Notes under the pieces: generated by a model
Told to the model about the DNA's origin: nothing
Seen by the model: only the letters and a program-made list of their open reading frames with translations
Databases searched by the model: none
Part shown: one piece after another, positions 23,094 to 55,100 of the stretch
How the letters are laid out: each line of letters opens with the position of its first letter
Position numbering within the stretch: the stretch's first letter is position 1
Position numbers and translations under genes: made by a program
Source: Sacculina carcini
Lineage: Eukaryota > Arthropoda > Thecostraca > Sacculinidae
Direction of reading: 5' to 3'
NCBI GenBank assembly: GCA_916048095.2
Contig: OU696578.1
Span: 346,298 to 410,297, forward strand
Length of the DNA stretch: 64,000 bases

Positions 23094-24300
23094 ACTGATA
23101 TATCCAGCGATAAAAACCGATGCCGGCAGGAGAAGATTAAACTACGACGCTGCTCGATTTCTGTACGGAACGTTTTAGCCAATTATGAAGTAAATGTGAT
23201 CTCAGCTTATATAACTATAATATATATTGCGCGTTATAACTATTGTCTTTTCAGAGTTGTTCGTTTATAAACATTGTTGTTCTGTTGTCTCGCGTGTCAA
23301 TTGATTGATTGTTTAAGAACATTCGGGAGTGTGTGTGTGTGTGTTGTGTATGTGTGTTGTGTGGTCAACCAGAGCCAAAATATCGGTGTAGTTACTATGG
23401 CACATAGCACAAGTTGTCTAGGTCGCAGTTCTGTCCACCTGTCATGCCATTTTGATCCCGCAAATATCATTGAGCACCTGTGTGCCAATACATCAGAACA
23501 TCAACTATAAACTAGAAAAAACGGCTGAAACATGATCGTCCTGGCATGCGGTGGTACTTCACATCAACGCCTCATTTAAGTCGTAACAGTGGCAATTGCT
23601 TGAAGCCGATCAGCGGAATGTTGTTCAGTCAGTCAATTTCAAATTGACACCAGAGCTACAATGCTGCCCTCAGCCTTCCACTGGATCGAAAATGATTGAA
23701 GGGCGCTCTAATAATCGGTCAAGTATTGCATATTTATGCGCTGGTTTATGAGAAGGAATATCGTGTGTATAAACCGAGTCGTGCATACGTCAATATCAAT
23801 AATCGCCGAACCAATAATTATCCGATTGTCATCCAATATAATATCGGTTTGAAATTTCCCGTATGCTTGAAGACAATGTTTGACAATGACCATGACTTCC
23901 ATTGTTCAGTTCACCGTTTTAAACCTGAAATACGGCCAAGAAAAACGTCGTATATTGAACAAGTGCATCCGAATTTATATACAAACAGAAGAAAAACAGA
24001 CAGCTCATTGGCACTAAATTAAGACGACTGAGTTGAAACTCCTCCATTGAGTGACAACAACAAAGAACTGCAGAATATAAAATACTCGCTCACAAGCTCA
24101 AACAATGAAACGCAACCAATGTTGAGCCGACAATACAGAAACAAACCAAAGATAAGCCACGCATTGAAAATGTAGCAATACGAGAGACAAATCTGATGCA
24201 CAAAATTACACGCCATGTTTTGCAGACTATCCAAAGTTGATAACTAGAGAGAAAAGCCAAAAACCAGCAACAAATAACGCAAACGAGCAAAATCAAACAT
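23094..24300. other. no gene recognised
   Basis: A (TG)n tract lies at 23331-23360. The plus frame 23696-24022 is open for 108 codons but has no recognised domain and no splice context. Confidence 0.5.
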
Positions 24301-24310
24301 GACAAACATA

Positions 24311-24367
24311 TCACGTGACAAACGAGACAAACATCTCACGTGACAAACGAGACAAACATCTCACGTG
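24311..24367. repeat. 25-bp tandem repeat carrying three CACGTG boxes
   Basis: CACGTG occurs at 24312, 24337 and 24362 inside the repeated phrase TCACGTGACAAACGAGACAAA. It lies about 200 bp beyond the stop codon of the Tudor gene. Confidence 0.85.
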
Positions 24368-24560
24368 ACGAGTATCTCTGGTAAAACTATCGAAGAAATT
24401 TCTGGTAATTCCCTCAATATTAATCACAGAAGCAAACATATATGCACAATTGACACCAAACACAAAGGAATTACACGATGCTACAAACAATGGTGCACAT
24501 TGGAAACGTTCATGTAGGACACATGATCCAAGCTCACAAGCTGAAACGCAGTCACATTGT

Positions 24561-43434
<18,874 letters not shown>

Positions 43435-43855
43435 CGAGAAACAGTGACAGTGCTTCCGAATTGATTTGCAAGCTAGATGACAAACCGATCCTTCAACAGA
43501 TTCAGTCGACCAGTAAACACAAACAATCTCAAGTCCACTAGCATAATTTATCAGATGACAAAACTATGCTGATGAACGGGCGACATGAATAAAAAATGTA
43601 TGAGTATGCAGCAATAGGCCACACTATACATCTGTCCCGCAAAACTCACGACTCAGAGAAACTGTCCATTTGAAGATCGTTTCACCAAGTATCCTCCGGA
43701 GCCGGCTTGCTATTGTCGGTTAACGTGCGTGTTTGACCACGACACGACAGGTAGTGAATTTAACGACTGACATTCAAATTGTATAAGCTGCACAGAACAG
43801 TAATAGTTATTCAAATGAAACGCCTCCTTGTTATTTATATCACTAAAAATCATAT

Positions 43856-44024
43856 ATGGGTATATGGGTATGGGTATATGGGTATGGGTATATGGGTATG
43901 GGTTTATGGGTATGGGTATATGGGTATGGGTATGGGTATATGGGTATGGGTATGGGTATATGGGTATGGGTATATGGGTATGGGTATATGGGTATGGGTA
44001 TGTGGGTATGGGCATCTGGGTATG
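43856..44024 (+). repeat. TATGGG-type G-rich tandem repeat
   Basis: GGGTAT and GGGTATAT units alternate for about 170 bp. The plus strand carries dozens of GGG triplets spaced 3-5 nt apart. It lies between the divergent Tudor gene (start 43434) and TMED gene (start 44463). Confidence 0.95.
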
Positions 44025-44462
44025 ACGCGTTTTGTAAATATATTTCGTTACAAGAATTTGATAGATTTCAACCTTTTAAAAATGTTACATATGTAGACTA
44101 CAAATACATATACACACTTCACATCTTACACTTAACACTCCACAAATTACGCATTCATCAAAATAGCATATCCACAGCTAAGGACATAATGGCAACGTAT
44201 ACACTAATGCGGTGAGTCGGAACAGTTTGAGCCCCAAATTAAATCTAAGAGAACAGTGAAAAAAACCGAAACTTACGTAGAACAGACACTATTATAGAAG
44301 CAGCTGTAATAAATAACCGCGAGTAGCTCTACAGGAAAACTCAAAAACCACGTGAGCAGATTAGTTGCGCCGCTTATCGTGCCAGCCTCGCAGCATACGT
44401 TTGAGCGCGTTGAGATAGTTCATCATTGGGTTTATTTTCTTAATTTTACTCTGTATTCGGGG

Positions 44463-47400
44463 ATGGCTTCAAAGGGCTTTACCTTCTGTTTTATTTTTAA
44501 TATGGTGCAATGTGTTATTTCTTCCCAAATTGAGTTGTCCATCAATATTGCCCCCGGCAAAGAAGAATGCTTCTACTCAACTGTTAAAAATGGAGAAATA
44601 ATCGAGGTGGAGTACCAGGTTAGTGTAGTATCACATCATGAATGACATCATCGTCATGACATAACGACGTCATCATCATACGCTCATCCAATACCGCCTA
44701 GTCTTGGTGGCGTTGGCTCAGTGAAAACCACAAAATTGAGTCAGGCTATAAGAAATTAGTTACCGATTTTGCCTGTGTTCGTCAACGGTTCGTTTCAGCT
44801 CTTGTCATGCCTTGGTGATGATATTTGGTGTTAAGGGGCGCACCGGCCTGTCAAGCCATATGTCGCCCTCTTCTCATACCTTCGTGTCACCACTTCTGCC
44901 TAAGCTGTTCGATTGCGTTATGGGGTGAACTGGTCCGGGAGAAAATATGACTACAGTGTAGCATTGAGTTATAATCATGTCTGTGGAATCATGGTTGTTT
45001 CGTGTTTCAGGTGGTTAACGGAGGCAACGGAGACCTGGACGTCACTTTCAATCTGCGATCTCCGTCCAAGGTCGCTCTGGTCAGCGACGTCAAAGAGTCA
45101 GACAATAACCACAGGTGTCACGCTCACCCCTCGTTTCCAATTTCATGTGAACGAGAATTTACTTTGTATTTTTCGCCTGTTCTGTCTTCTACACACGCCA
45201 TTTAAGGGCTTTTTTATTTAATTGATGTACCTTTATCCGATTATTATATTCTGTGTAAAGTCTTTCTGTACCTTGCTTTCATGATGACACTCATTATCTC
45301 AGTTTCATTATAACCGTACAGCTATTAACTAAGCGTCTAGGCTGAAGTTCTCTTTGGCCGTGTGGGTCGGCGTTTGTGTTTATGTGCGAGACAGGTTGCA
45401 GGTTTCTGAGCCGGGTGAATACAGTATGTGCTGGGACAACACGTTCAGTCGACTCAACAGCAAACTGGTGTTCCTCGTGATCAGCGTGCAGCGCGCCAAC
45501 GCGACATTGGATGTGTGGCGGCACCGCGGTGCAGCCACCAACAGATTGGAATTCGATGTCACCGACACGGAAATCTACGAAATCGCCGTCGATCAGATTC
45601 AGGTGATATGTGATCGATGCGATCTTGCAGACACGTACACGCTCAATGTCGGCTCACTGCCGAGTTGTTTTTAGTTCAATATCTTGTACACTGGTGCAGA
45701 ACGCTGCTGCCGTGTGTGACGCTGACTAATAGCGGAGCGTGATGCTTGCAATATGCTCTGTTTGCTCAATTACTCCGCTCGGAACCATTTCTCTCGTGTC
45801 TGAAGTATAATGAGGACCTTGTTTTGTCTTCAGCAGCATTAGACAGAGGACACACCGGTCGTTTTTGTACCGAGCGTTTGTTTTGTCGTCCACCACGGCA
45901 GTGTTGCCGCTCGCTACCACTACTTTCAAGACGGCAAACATAGTTGACGCTGTTTTTGCCGCCAACGCGGGGTGGTGGCCCAAAAAAACCCACGTGACTC
46001 AATGCGCTGATACACACTCGTCGTCCAGCTTGCCGCTGACTAGCACGTGTTCATCTTATTATGGTCATGACTGCAAAGGAGCAGATTTACAATCAATTAT
46101 TGATACATCTCATCCAGGAAAGGCCCGTGTTATTGGACAAAACTTTAGAACCCGTCAAAGATAGGATCGCAATAAAGAATGCAAGGTTACATCTTTGTGG
46201 AAATATGATAGTTGTCTTGATAAGCTGGAAGATAGTAAAAACACTTTTGGCAAGTACGACACGATTGATTTTTAAATTTTATACAAATTATTATGTAATT
46301 TATATATTTTAATTGTTCTTAATTTTTACTGAACATAATCTTTTTCACGTTGTAATTGAAATTTTGCTAACGTATACAATGAACTCGTTTCTCAAGTCAG
46401 GAATCAGTGTGTACATTCTCCACTGATGGATCCAGAGGCAGTTCAGGGGGCTGAAGCTCCCCCAAAATGTTTCCATCAACTCCTCATAAACAAGATGATC
46501 ACTAAAAGGGGTCGAGAAAATATACTTCTGTGTAATTTGTAGATATAAGCATTATCTCAAAGCATATTCGCACATTTTTGTGTGTGAATGTGTGTATATC
46601 ATTGAAAACTGCCAAAAGTCATGGCCTTCGCACTAGGGTGATACATGACCTTCACACTAGGGTGATACATGATCCTCACACTAGTGTGACACATGACCTT
46701 CGCACTAGCGTGACACATGACCTTCACACTAGGGTGATACATGACCTTCACACTAGTGTGATACATGACTTTCATACTAGGGTGATACATGACCTTCACA
46801 CTAGGGTGATACATGACCTTCACACTAGTGTGACACATGACCTTCACACTAGGGTGATACATGACCTTCATACTAGGGTGATACATGACTTTCATACTAG
46901 GGTGATACATGACCTTCACACTAGTGTGATACATGACCTTCACACTAGCGTGACACATGACCTTCACACTAGGGTGACACATGACCTTCACACTAGGTTG
47001 ACACATGACCTTCACACTAGTGTGACACATGACCTTCACACTAGGGTGATACATGACCTTCATACTAGGGTGATACATGACCTTCACACTAGGGTGATAC
47101 ATGACCTTCACACTAGGGTGACACATGACCTTCACACTAGTGTGATACCTGACTTTCACACTAGGGTGACACATGACCTTCACACTAGGGTGATACATGA
47201 CCTTCACACTAGGGTGATACATGACCTTCACACTAGGGTGATACATGACCTTCACACTAGTGTGACACATGACCTTCACACTAGGGTGATACATGACCTT
47301 CACACTAGGGTGATACATGACCTTCACACTAGTGTGACACATGACCTTCACACTAGCGTGATACATGACCTTCACACTAGGGTGATACATGACCTTCACA

Positions 47401-50076
47401 CTAGGGTGATACATGACCTTCACACTAGGGTGATACATGACCTTCACACTAGCGTGACCCATGACCTTCACACTAGGGTGATACATGACCTTCACACTAG
47501 TGTGATACATGACTTTCATACTAGGGTGATACATGACCTTCACACTAGGGTGATACATGACCTTCACACTAGTGTGACACATGACCTTCACACTAGGGTG
47601 ATACATGACCTTCACACTAGGGTGATACATGACCTTCACACTAGTGTGACACATGACCTTCGCACTAGCGTGACACATGACCTTCACACTAGCGTGATAC
47701 ATGACCTTCACACTAGTGTGATACATGACCTTCACACTAGGGTGATACATGACCTTCACACTAGGGTGATACATGACCTTCACACTAGGGTGACACATGA
47801 CCTTCACACTAGTGTGACACATGACCTTCACACTAGGGTGATACATGACCTTCACACTAGGGTGATACATGACCTTCACACTAGTGTGATACATGACTTT
47901 CATACTAGGGTGATACATGACCTTCACACTAGGGTGATACATGACCTTCACACTAGTGTGACACATGACCTTCACACTAGGGTGATACATGACCTTCATA
48001 CTAGGGTGATACATGACCTTCACACTAGGGTGATACATGACCTTCACACTAGTGTGACACATGACCTTCACACTAGGGTGATACATGACCTTCACACTAG
48101 TGTGACACATGACCTTCACACTAGCGTGATACATGACCTTCACACTAGGGTGATACATGACCTTCACACTAGCGTGATACATGACCTTCACACTAGTGTG
48201 ACACATGACCTTCACACTAGCGTGATACATGACCTTCACACTAGGGTGATACATGACCTTCACACTAGCGTGACCCATGACCTTCACACTAGGGTGACAC
48301 ATGACCTTCACACTAGTGTGATACATGACTTTCACACTAGGGTGACACATGACCTTCACACTAGTGTGATACATGACCTTCACACTAGCGTGACCCATGA
48401 TCTTCACACTAGGGTGACACATGACCTTCACACTAGGGTGACACATGACCTTCACACTAGGGTGATACATGACCTTCATACTAGGGTGACACATGACCTT
48501 CACACTAGGGTGACACATGACCTTCACACTAGTGTGATACATGACTTTCACACTAGGGTGACACATGACCTTCACACTAGGGTGATACATGACCTTCACA
48601 CTAGGGTGATACATGACCTTCACACTAGGGTGACACATGACCTTCGCACTAGTGTGACACATGACCTTCACACTAGGGTGATACATGACCTTCACACTAG
48701 GGTGATACATGACCTTCACACTAGGGTGACACATGACCTTCACACTAGGGTGATACATGACCTTCACACTAGGTTGACACATGACCTTCACACTAGCGTG
48801 ACCCATGATCTTCACACTAGCGTGACACATGACCTTCACACTAGGGTGACACATGACCTTCACACTAGGGTGATACATGACCTTCACACTAGGGTGACAC
48901 ATGACCTTTACACTTGTTGATTTGATTATTGGGCTCAGAATGAACAGGGTCTATGATGAAAATGTTGCATTTGCAACGAAAGTCACCCTACTGATCACGC
49001 ATAGATAATTCAGTCCCCCAAAATTGCAGTCTGAATCCGCTATTGATTCTCTCCTAATTAATAGAATGAACCCAAATTATTGCAGTACTAGTGGCCCCGA
49101 CTGCACTGTGGTCAGTGATCAAATGAGTGAGCGGGTGAATGAGCGGACGGCAAATTATCCGACGACAAAATAAAGGCCAAGTGTGTTCCCACTAGAGCGG
49201 CGGCGGAACAAAAACGCCCACTGTATCCCCTGCCTTAGGTCCGCATCTCATCGATCCTAGTTCCGGCACCTTGTTAGAAGCTCCTATAAGTCAGAAATGA
49301 GAAACATATCTGTGATCGGGTCTGAAGATCAGCGACTGCCAAGCAGTTGTATTTCACCCCATTCACGGGTGAACATGCAAACACGGTTTGTGAGACGGTT
49401 GCCGTGTGACAGCTATTACGATCGTACTTACTTGATTGTCTCGCTGATATGTCGCTATTACTGTGCGGTTGCTGTATGTGTGTTTGTGTGACAGTCGGTG
49501 GTTGGACGAGTGCGTGGTCACTTGCACCAAGTACGCCACGACCAGGATATCAGTCGCGTGCAAGAAACACGCGACCGTAACTTGGCCCAGAAGAACTGTA
49601 GTCTCGTGCTGGCCTGGTCCCTGGTGCAGCTCGTGGTAATGATGGCTGTGGGTGCGTTACAGGTGAGACTCGCACTTCTGTCACCACTTCTCACTGGTAA
49701 TGTTGAAATTCAGTTAGGGTACTTGGTGTCGATGTGTGTACTGGTGCTTCGATGTGGCATATTATACGCAAATGCTGATGAAAGTTGCTGCAAACGGCGA
49801 TGACGAGCAGTGATATTAGTGATGTTCACCGACTCACTGCACTTACATCACAAACCGTTAACACGGTGAAAATAGCCAAACATTGCGTGTAATGTACTAA
49901 TATAGTACTATATTGTAATATAGTAATATACCGAAGAAACGTGCGAATGAAAAATATTAAGCGATGAACTGGAGCGATGATCGCCACACGATGTGCTGCA
50001 GGTTTTGATGGTGCGAAGTTTGTTTGAACAAAGCTCGGCTTTCAACTGTGTTTGGCGCTTGAGAATGCTGGGATGA
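44463..50076 (+). CDS. p24/TMED family cargo receptor (TMED1/5-like), complete
   Basis: Five exons: 44463-44618, 45011-45114, 45395-45602, 49495-49662 and 50002-50076. Phases agree throughout, giving 236 residues. A signal peptide (MASKGFTFCFIFNMVQ) comes first. The GOLD domain has the two conserved cysteines (GKEECFY and YSMCWDNTF). A coiled coil contains QETRDRNLAQKN, the family's (R/E)ARDRNLAE-like hinge. One membrane helix follows (WSLVQLVVMMAVGALQ), then the short cytosolic tail begins VLMVRSLFE. These proteins cycle between ER and Golgi in COPII/COPI vesicles and select cargo, including GPI-anchored proteins. The tail is about 25 residues and ends without a clear KK(X)XX signal. Intron 3 (3.9 kb) holds a minisatellite. 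The last exon was placed by its match to QVYMLRSLFE-type tails. Confidence 0.92.
46622..48911. repeat. 24-bp minisatellite, about 95 units
   Basis: The unit is close to GTGATACATGACCTTCACAC + TAGG. Every unit has the same length, so one frame stays open over the whole array on both strands (VIHDLHTR and its mirror). Variation is concentrated at the AGG/AGT/AGC and ATA/ACA positions. It lies in intron 3 of the TMED gene; the open frames are not genes. Confidence 0.97.
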
Positions 50077-52149
50077 AATTGCCTGAAATAGCAAGAAGAC
50101 GTATACAAGCATCTTCCGATCTTCCCATGCAACCACGTATGGAGTGTTGCTTATAATAGCTAGTTTGATAGTTCAAATTGTTATTCATTAATAATGAACA
50201 ATCTTGTATTTAACTCGCTTCAAAATTACCACTTGTTTAATTATGTATGGGTCCACAAGTTTATATTTACATATATCTAATCATTCAGTAGACATTGACT
50301 GAACGCGTTATTTCAGGGTTATGACAATACTCATCGATCACTTATGTGATTTCACCGAGAGCTTGACAATGTGAGCTTCAATTAAGTTATATTAGCGTAG
50401 TTGAGTGTGTTGCATTCCATGTATTTTCCGGCTGCAAATATGAGCTTACATTGTTGGTTGTTTATATTGTGGTTTGTATTGAGTTAATATAATTCAGTTG
50501 TATTGAGTTACTCGTCAGTACATTGATGTCGGTACCACATTTTAACAACAATGTTCGGCGATTCAACGTGTTCGAGCATCAGAGTATATAACATGCCTCA
50601 AGCCGGTAACTGCCGGCAAAATTATGACTAAAACCACAGACTACTAAATCGTATTTAGGACCAAACTTGAATTAGGTACAGAACCGAACTGCGAGCCTTT
50701 GGCATGATAGTTCAGTGTGTGAATTACTGAGCTACTCGGCACTGAAAGTCCAGCATGATAACTGACATGTAAACCGATTATTCTAGCCCCTAACATCATT
50801 AGTGCATACAAGACGTAAACATTCCGCGAGTGCAGCTTTAGTTCGGACAATCCAACACTCATGAGGCTATTGGACTGGCTTCTGGCACCGCGAGTTCACA
50901 GACACCAGTGCTCACCTGCTAGTAACTTTGGAATCAGGTGGGTACGCCCAGTGACGTGGATGAGAAGCGATCTACCATGGGCGACATGCTTCGGGAAACA
51001 GCGAAAAACACACCCTCAGAAAATATCGCTCATACCTGACTTGCGGCTCCTCAATTTGTCAAGGAGCATCACAAGCGATTAGGCGTGTGGCTGGTCACGT
51101 GCCAAATCAGTATAAACAATGGAATTGGCAAGTTTCCAATGAGCTCCGGACCCCGGCTTCACAAATGGATACACCTGAAAACCGCCCAGTTTCGGTGTGT
51201 GAAGCACGACCACACATTGAGCTGCAGGGCGAAAACGAGCGTTTATGTAAGCACACCATGTGAACGCACGCCACAAGCTAACACGAGCCATGTCAAAACA
51301 CAGCATATTGAACCAACGATCAAATTGCAATGATTCGAATACACAAGCACAACAATTTGCCCGCTCATTCGCCTAAGCAACCAAGTTAAGTCCTTCGTGA
51401 AATGCTTGGTGCAGCATTGCACAAACCACTGAATTAATCGTATGCTCACAACAACTCAAACCTCACTCGAGAAACATAACTGCAGCCTCATATTTCACGA
51501 TTGTCATTCAGCCAAAACGCTAATACAGACAACAGGCATTCAACTGACATACGACAAACACATCTTGACCCGCCCTGCGTCCAACAATAAACACAACCCT
51601 TTCACCGACACACTTCTCATATTCACTTGTTGTATCTGTCAGTCGGTTGACAACCTCATCTATGCTAATACTTCTTCACGAATTGCTGTCTCCACTTGAT
51701 TCCAATTTCTCTGATTGTTCTACAACACACACACACACACACACACACAAACGTACATCATAGGCATCCAGCAACATAGATAGGGATCGATTGAATGGTA
51801 ATATTCACAAGAAATTAATTTGTCTAGTGCAATACTTATACTTATAGACTTTTCAGAGACGGCGACACCGTATTTATCGAACCTGTCAATATCGAACCTG
51901 TCATTATTAATCCAAATCACACTGGAATCAAGCTTATTGCAACACTTGAATCAAGCTTGACATAATTATGAAAACTATTCTGTGTGGATTACTTTTTGTC
52001 GTAGTTATCAAAAACGAGCACGTAGAAAACATTTAGTGATTTAGAATATGGAACGCCCTGGAAAACCTGGCGAGAAACGCATTATACGCATCATAAAACA
52101 ATGGAATATGGTTAATTTCAGTACGATCATGCACCGTCGTATATGCCTG
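50077..52149. other. intergenic region between convergent genes
   Basis: No supported exon. A (CA)n tract lies at 51724-51748. A TATAGTACTATATTGTAATATAG inversion-rich patch is at 49899-49930, in the last TMED intron. The frames at 50861-51333 lack family support. Confidence 0.6.
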
Positions 52150-55100
52150 TCAAACGCGAGTGAGGGCATGTGGACCACCTTGAGCTTGCACCCGACAAAA
52201 GTTGTGGTCGTTCCAATCTTCTCGCAAAGACAGGTTGAACATGGAGTGCTCGGGCCGACCTGCCAACCACAAACAATGCACAAATTTCGTCCATCAAACG
52301 GCACTTATGAATCAGCCAGAAAGCGAGGACACACGAGCTCAAATGATGGGAGCAAGAGATATGAGAGTGTGAGCCGCTGCAGTGCGGCGATTATTAGGAT
52401 TATCAGGCGAACTCAAGGACCATTGTCACGTGCCTGTCACGTCCGCCTGCACGTCGAGGAAGGGCGGCAGCCGCGCGCGCAGACGGTCTATAGGATCCGT
52501 CGAGTATGTCTCGAGCAGCATCAGTTCACGACACCTGTTCAAACACGAATACATACGTACACGCCATAGTAAGCTATGCCTGCCAAATACAGACTTGTAC
52601 ATGTATGATATGAGCACTCGCTATTAATTCACTGATAAAAAAATTACCAGACTCAAAACAAAATAGCAAACAAAACAAAATATATATACCGACATCTATT
52701 AACCCATATACGTCGAGCGTTACAAAAACGCAACACCAGGAATATTATAACACGGCCGAGTGTTGCTCGGTTTATATGGGTTACCTAGTGGTTATTTAGA
52801 TGTGGAGTGCAACCCTCATGTGGCATTACTCACTAACAGCCGAAACTTGCACATGTTTTATCAGTAGTTTATGTGTGTAAACTCCCCATTTACGCTAACG
52901 TGCATCCCCCAATTCTAGCCCATAATGTCAGTAATGCTGTCGCATGCCGTTCTGAAACCCCAGTAACCACGCGCGTACTAAACTCTGCCTGCTCCGCGAC
53001 CAAACACCCTGTTTCGTGAGTTCAGGAAAGAGACACGTGGATTGGCAGCAATTGACCGAGCGTGGTGCGGCTCTTGGTAAATGTCCAGTTGGAAGTAATG
53101 GCCGCCGTGAAGGAAGGCACGCCGCGTCTTGTAGACGGGCAGGTGGCGCGGGTCAGCCCGCTCCAGCAGTGATGTGTAGCCGCGATGCGACACCTGCGTG
53201 CGCACCTCCACGCGCTGACCCAGCTTTTCCGGCTTGCGGTTGGTGTGTGTGTAACTCCACGCGCCTGGCTCACATAACACGCACACTCTGATGTAATCGA
53301 CTACCAAACCCGCTGTTAACTACCATATTAGTTTTCCATTGAGAAAGGGTTAGGTCGCGCTACATGATATATTTATATGATCCGAGTTCATGTACATGAT
53401 CAGAACCAAGCACTGAATGTATTCAAAGATGAAAAAGCTCGTATACAGAGATGCCGTCGTGTGCGCGCAGCCGCACTGTGAACACGTGTTTTTCGGTGCT
53501 GGCCGTGACTGCGGCTCCGTGAGTGTTTAGTGATGGGGTTGACAGCTCACCGTGGTAAGCGTTCGCGGCCGCATGTGCGGAAGCGATCCCTTCAGTGGAC
53601 ACACGCGACGGACTCGCTGTGTGCCAGCCGGAGCCGTGAGGCCAGAACCGTTGCGAGGAATTGTGGGACCCCCCGAAGCATCACTTGGGACCCCCATTAT
53701 AAATATAGCACCAAATAATGAATTTATTTATTAGACATAATCACATAATACAAGCTCAGGTGAAAACATTTGAGCAAAAAGGTAAAGGCTATACATAATA
53801 AATATGATAAATTATAGTATCAAACGTGAAGCAACGGGGCCCCTCAACATTCGGGGCCCCCCGGCAGGGGGTACGGGGGGCGGTTGCTACGGCTCTGCGT
53901 GAGACCCTCAGGGCCACACTCTAAACGCTGCAACATTTAATACGAGGACATTGAGGGAAAATTGTTGTCTTAATGAATTATGTAAACTAGCTATAGATTT
54001 GAACATTGACATCATCGCCGTCCAGGAGAACAGACGAACTGTGAAGGCACCAGCCACGTCCGTCAACGTTCACGGCTGGACTTTCTGGATTGCAACTGCA
54101 AACTCCCAAGGTCAAGGTGGTGTTGGCTTATTGTTGTCTCCGCGTGCCAGGCGAGCTCTCCTCAGCATCGAGTATCCGCACGCGCGAGTCACAACAGTGA
54201 AATTCCAGATGAAGGCCAACAGACTGCGCATTGCAAATTGTTATATGCCCACCGCATGTGCAGCCGCACTGGACGAAGCAGAGGAGTACATTAATGTGCT
54301 GACTACGTTTGTGGCTGGCGGTGCAAGTCGCCATGTCACCTGTGTTGTCGGTGACTTCAACGCCGACCTACAGACCGGAGTCAACAACAAGCATGCCTTT
54401 CCGCAGTCAAAATCAACGCACACCGACGCAGTGAGTGATTTCGTGGCTAGCAACGACTTGATCGCTGCAAATGGAGTCATGCGGCAACGGCAAAGCCATA
54501 TTCCGACATTGTTCGGACCCAATCGCAGCAGGGATCGACTGGACTATGTGTTCGTTCAGCGCCAGTGTTATCGCTTACTGCGTGGAGTCTTCCGAATTCG
54601 TCCTCGCTGCATTCCATGGGATCACACCACGCTCCTGTGCTAACTGAGTCTGCGCCTGTGGATGGGCGTCAAACAGCCTCAAATCCAGTGGTCGACACTG
54701 ATAAAACCGGCAGCGCGCAGGAGGTTTATCGGCGCTGTAATAAATCAGCAAAGACAAGGCGACGGAAGCTACACCAGCCTCGCTAAGTCTGTCCTATATG
54801 CGGCCGACGTGACCCTCCCCTCACGCGCGCGAGGGCCCAGGAGCGCTCTATGGGACGACTCTGCCATAGCGACAGAGCGCGGGAAAATTTTGCACAGCAC
54901 CAAACAAGTGTCAGTATCCTACGCAAACTCTCTTCATGAAGTTAACGAGCGACGGCAGAAAGAGCTGATGAACAGTATGGTGAGCGAAATACAGCGACAC
55001 AGAGAGAATGGGAGGGGTGCAGCGGCATGGTAGTGTATTAACACAATTACGGGGCAAAGCACCCATCACTTTTAAATGCGGAGAACTCCAGCGAGCGCCT

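Noticed and set aside
23696..24022. 108-codon plus frame
   Set aside because: No recognisable domain, no splice context and an AT-rich setting.
43856..44024. Interstitial telomere repeat
   Set aside because: The unit is GGGTAT/GGGTATAT rather than TTAGGG or TTAGG, and it lies between two genes.
46062..46200. MADF-like phrase LIQERPVLLDKTL on the plus strand
   Set aside because: Too short, surrounded by stops and inside the TMED intron; perhaps a transposon relic, but not supportable.
46622..48911. CRISPR-like array
   Set aside because: Units are contiguous with no unique spacers and the genome is animal.
46578..48920. 780-codon and 767-codon open frames as repeat proteins
   Set aside because: They exist because the 24-bp unit is a multiple of three without stops, on both strands, within an intron of the TMED gene.
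49663..49803. Reading TMED exon 4 through to the stop at 49803
   Set aside because: A strong donor at 49663 and a downstream exon (50002-50076) encoding VLMVRSLFE match the family's tail and intron position.
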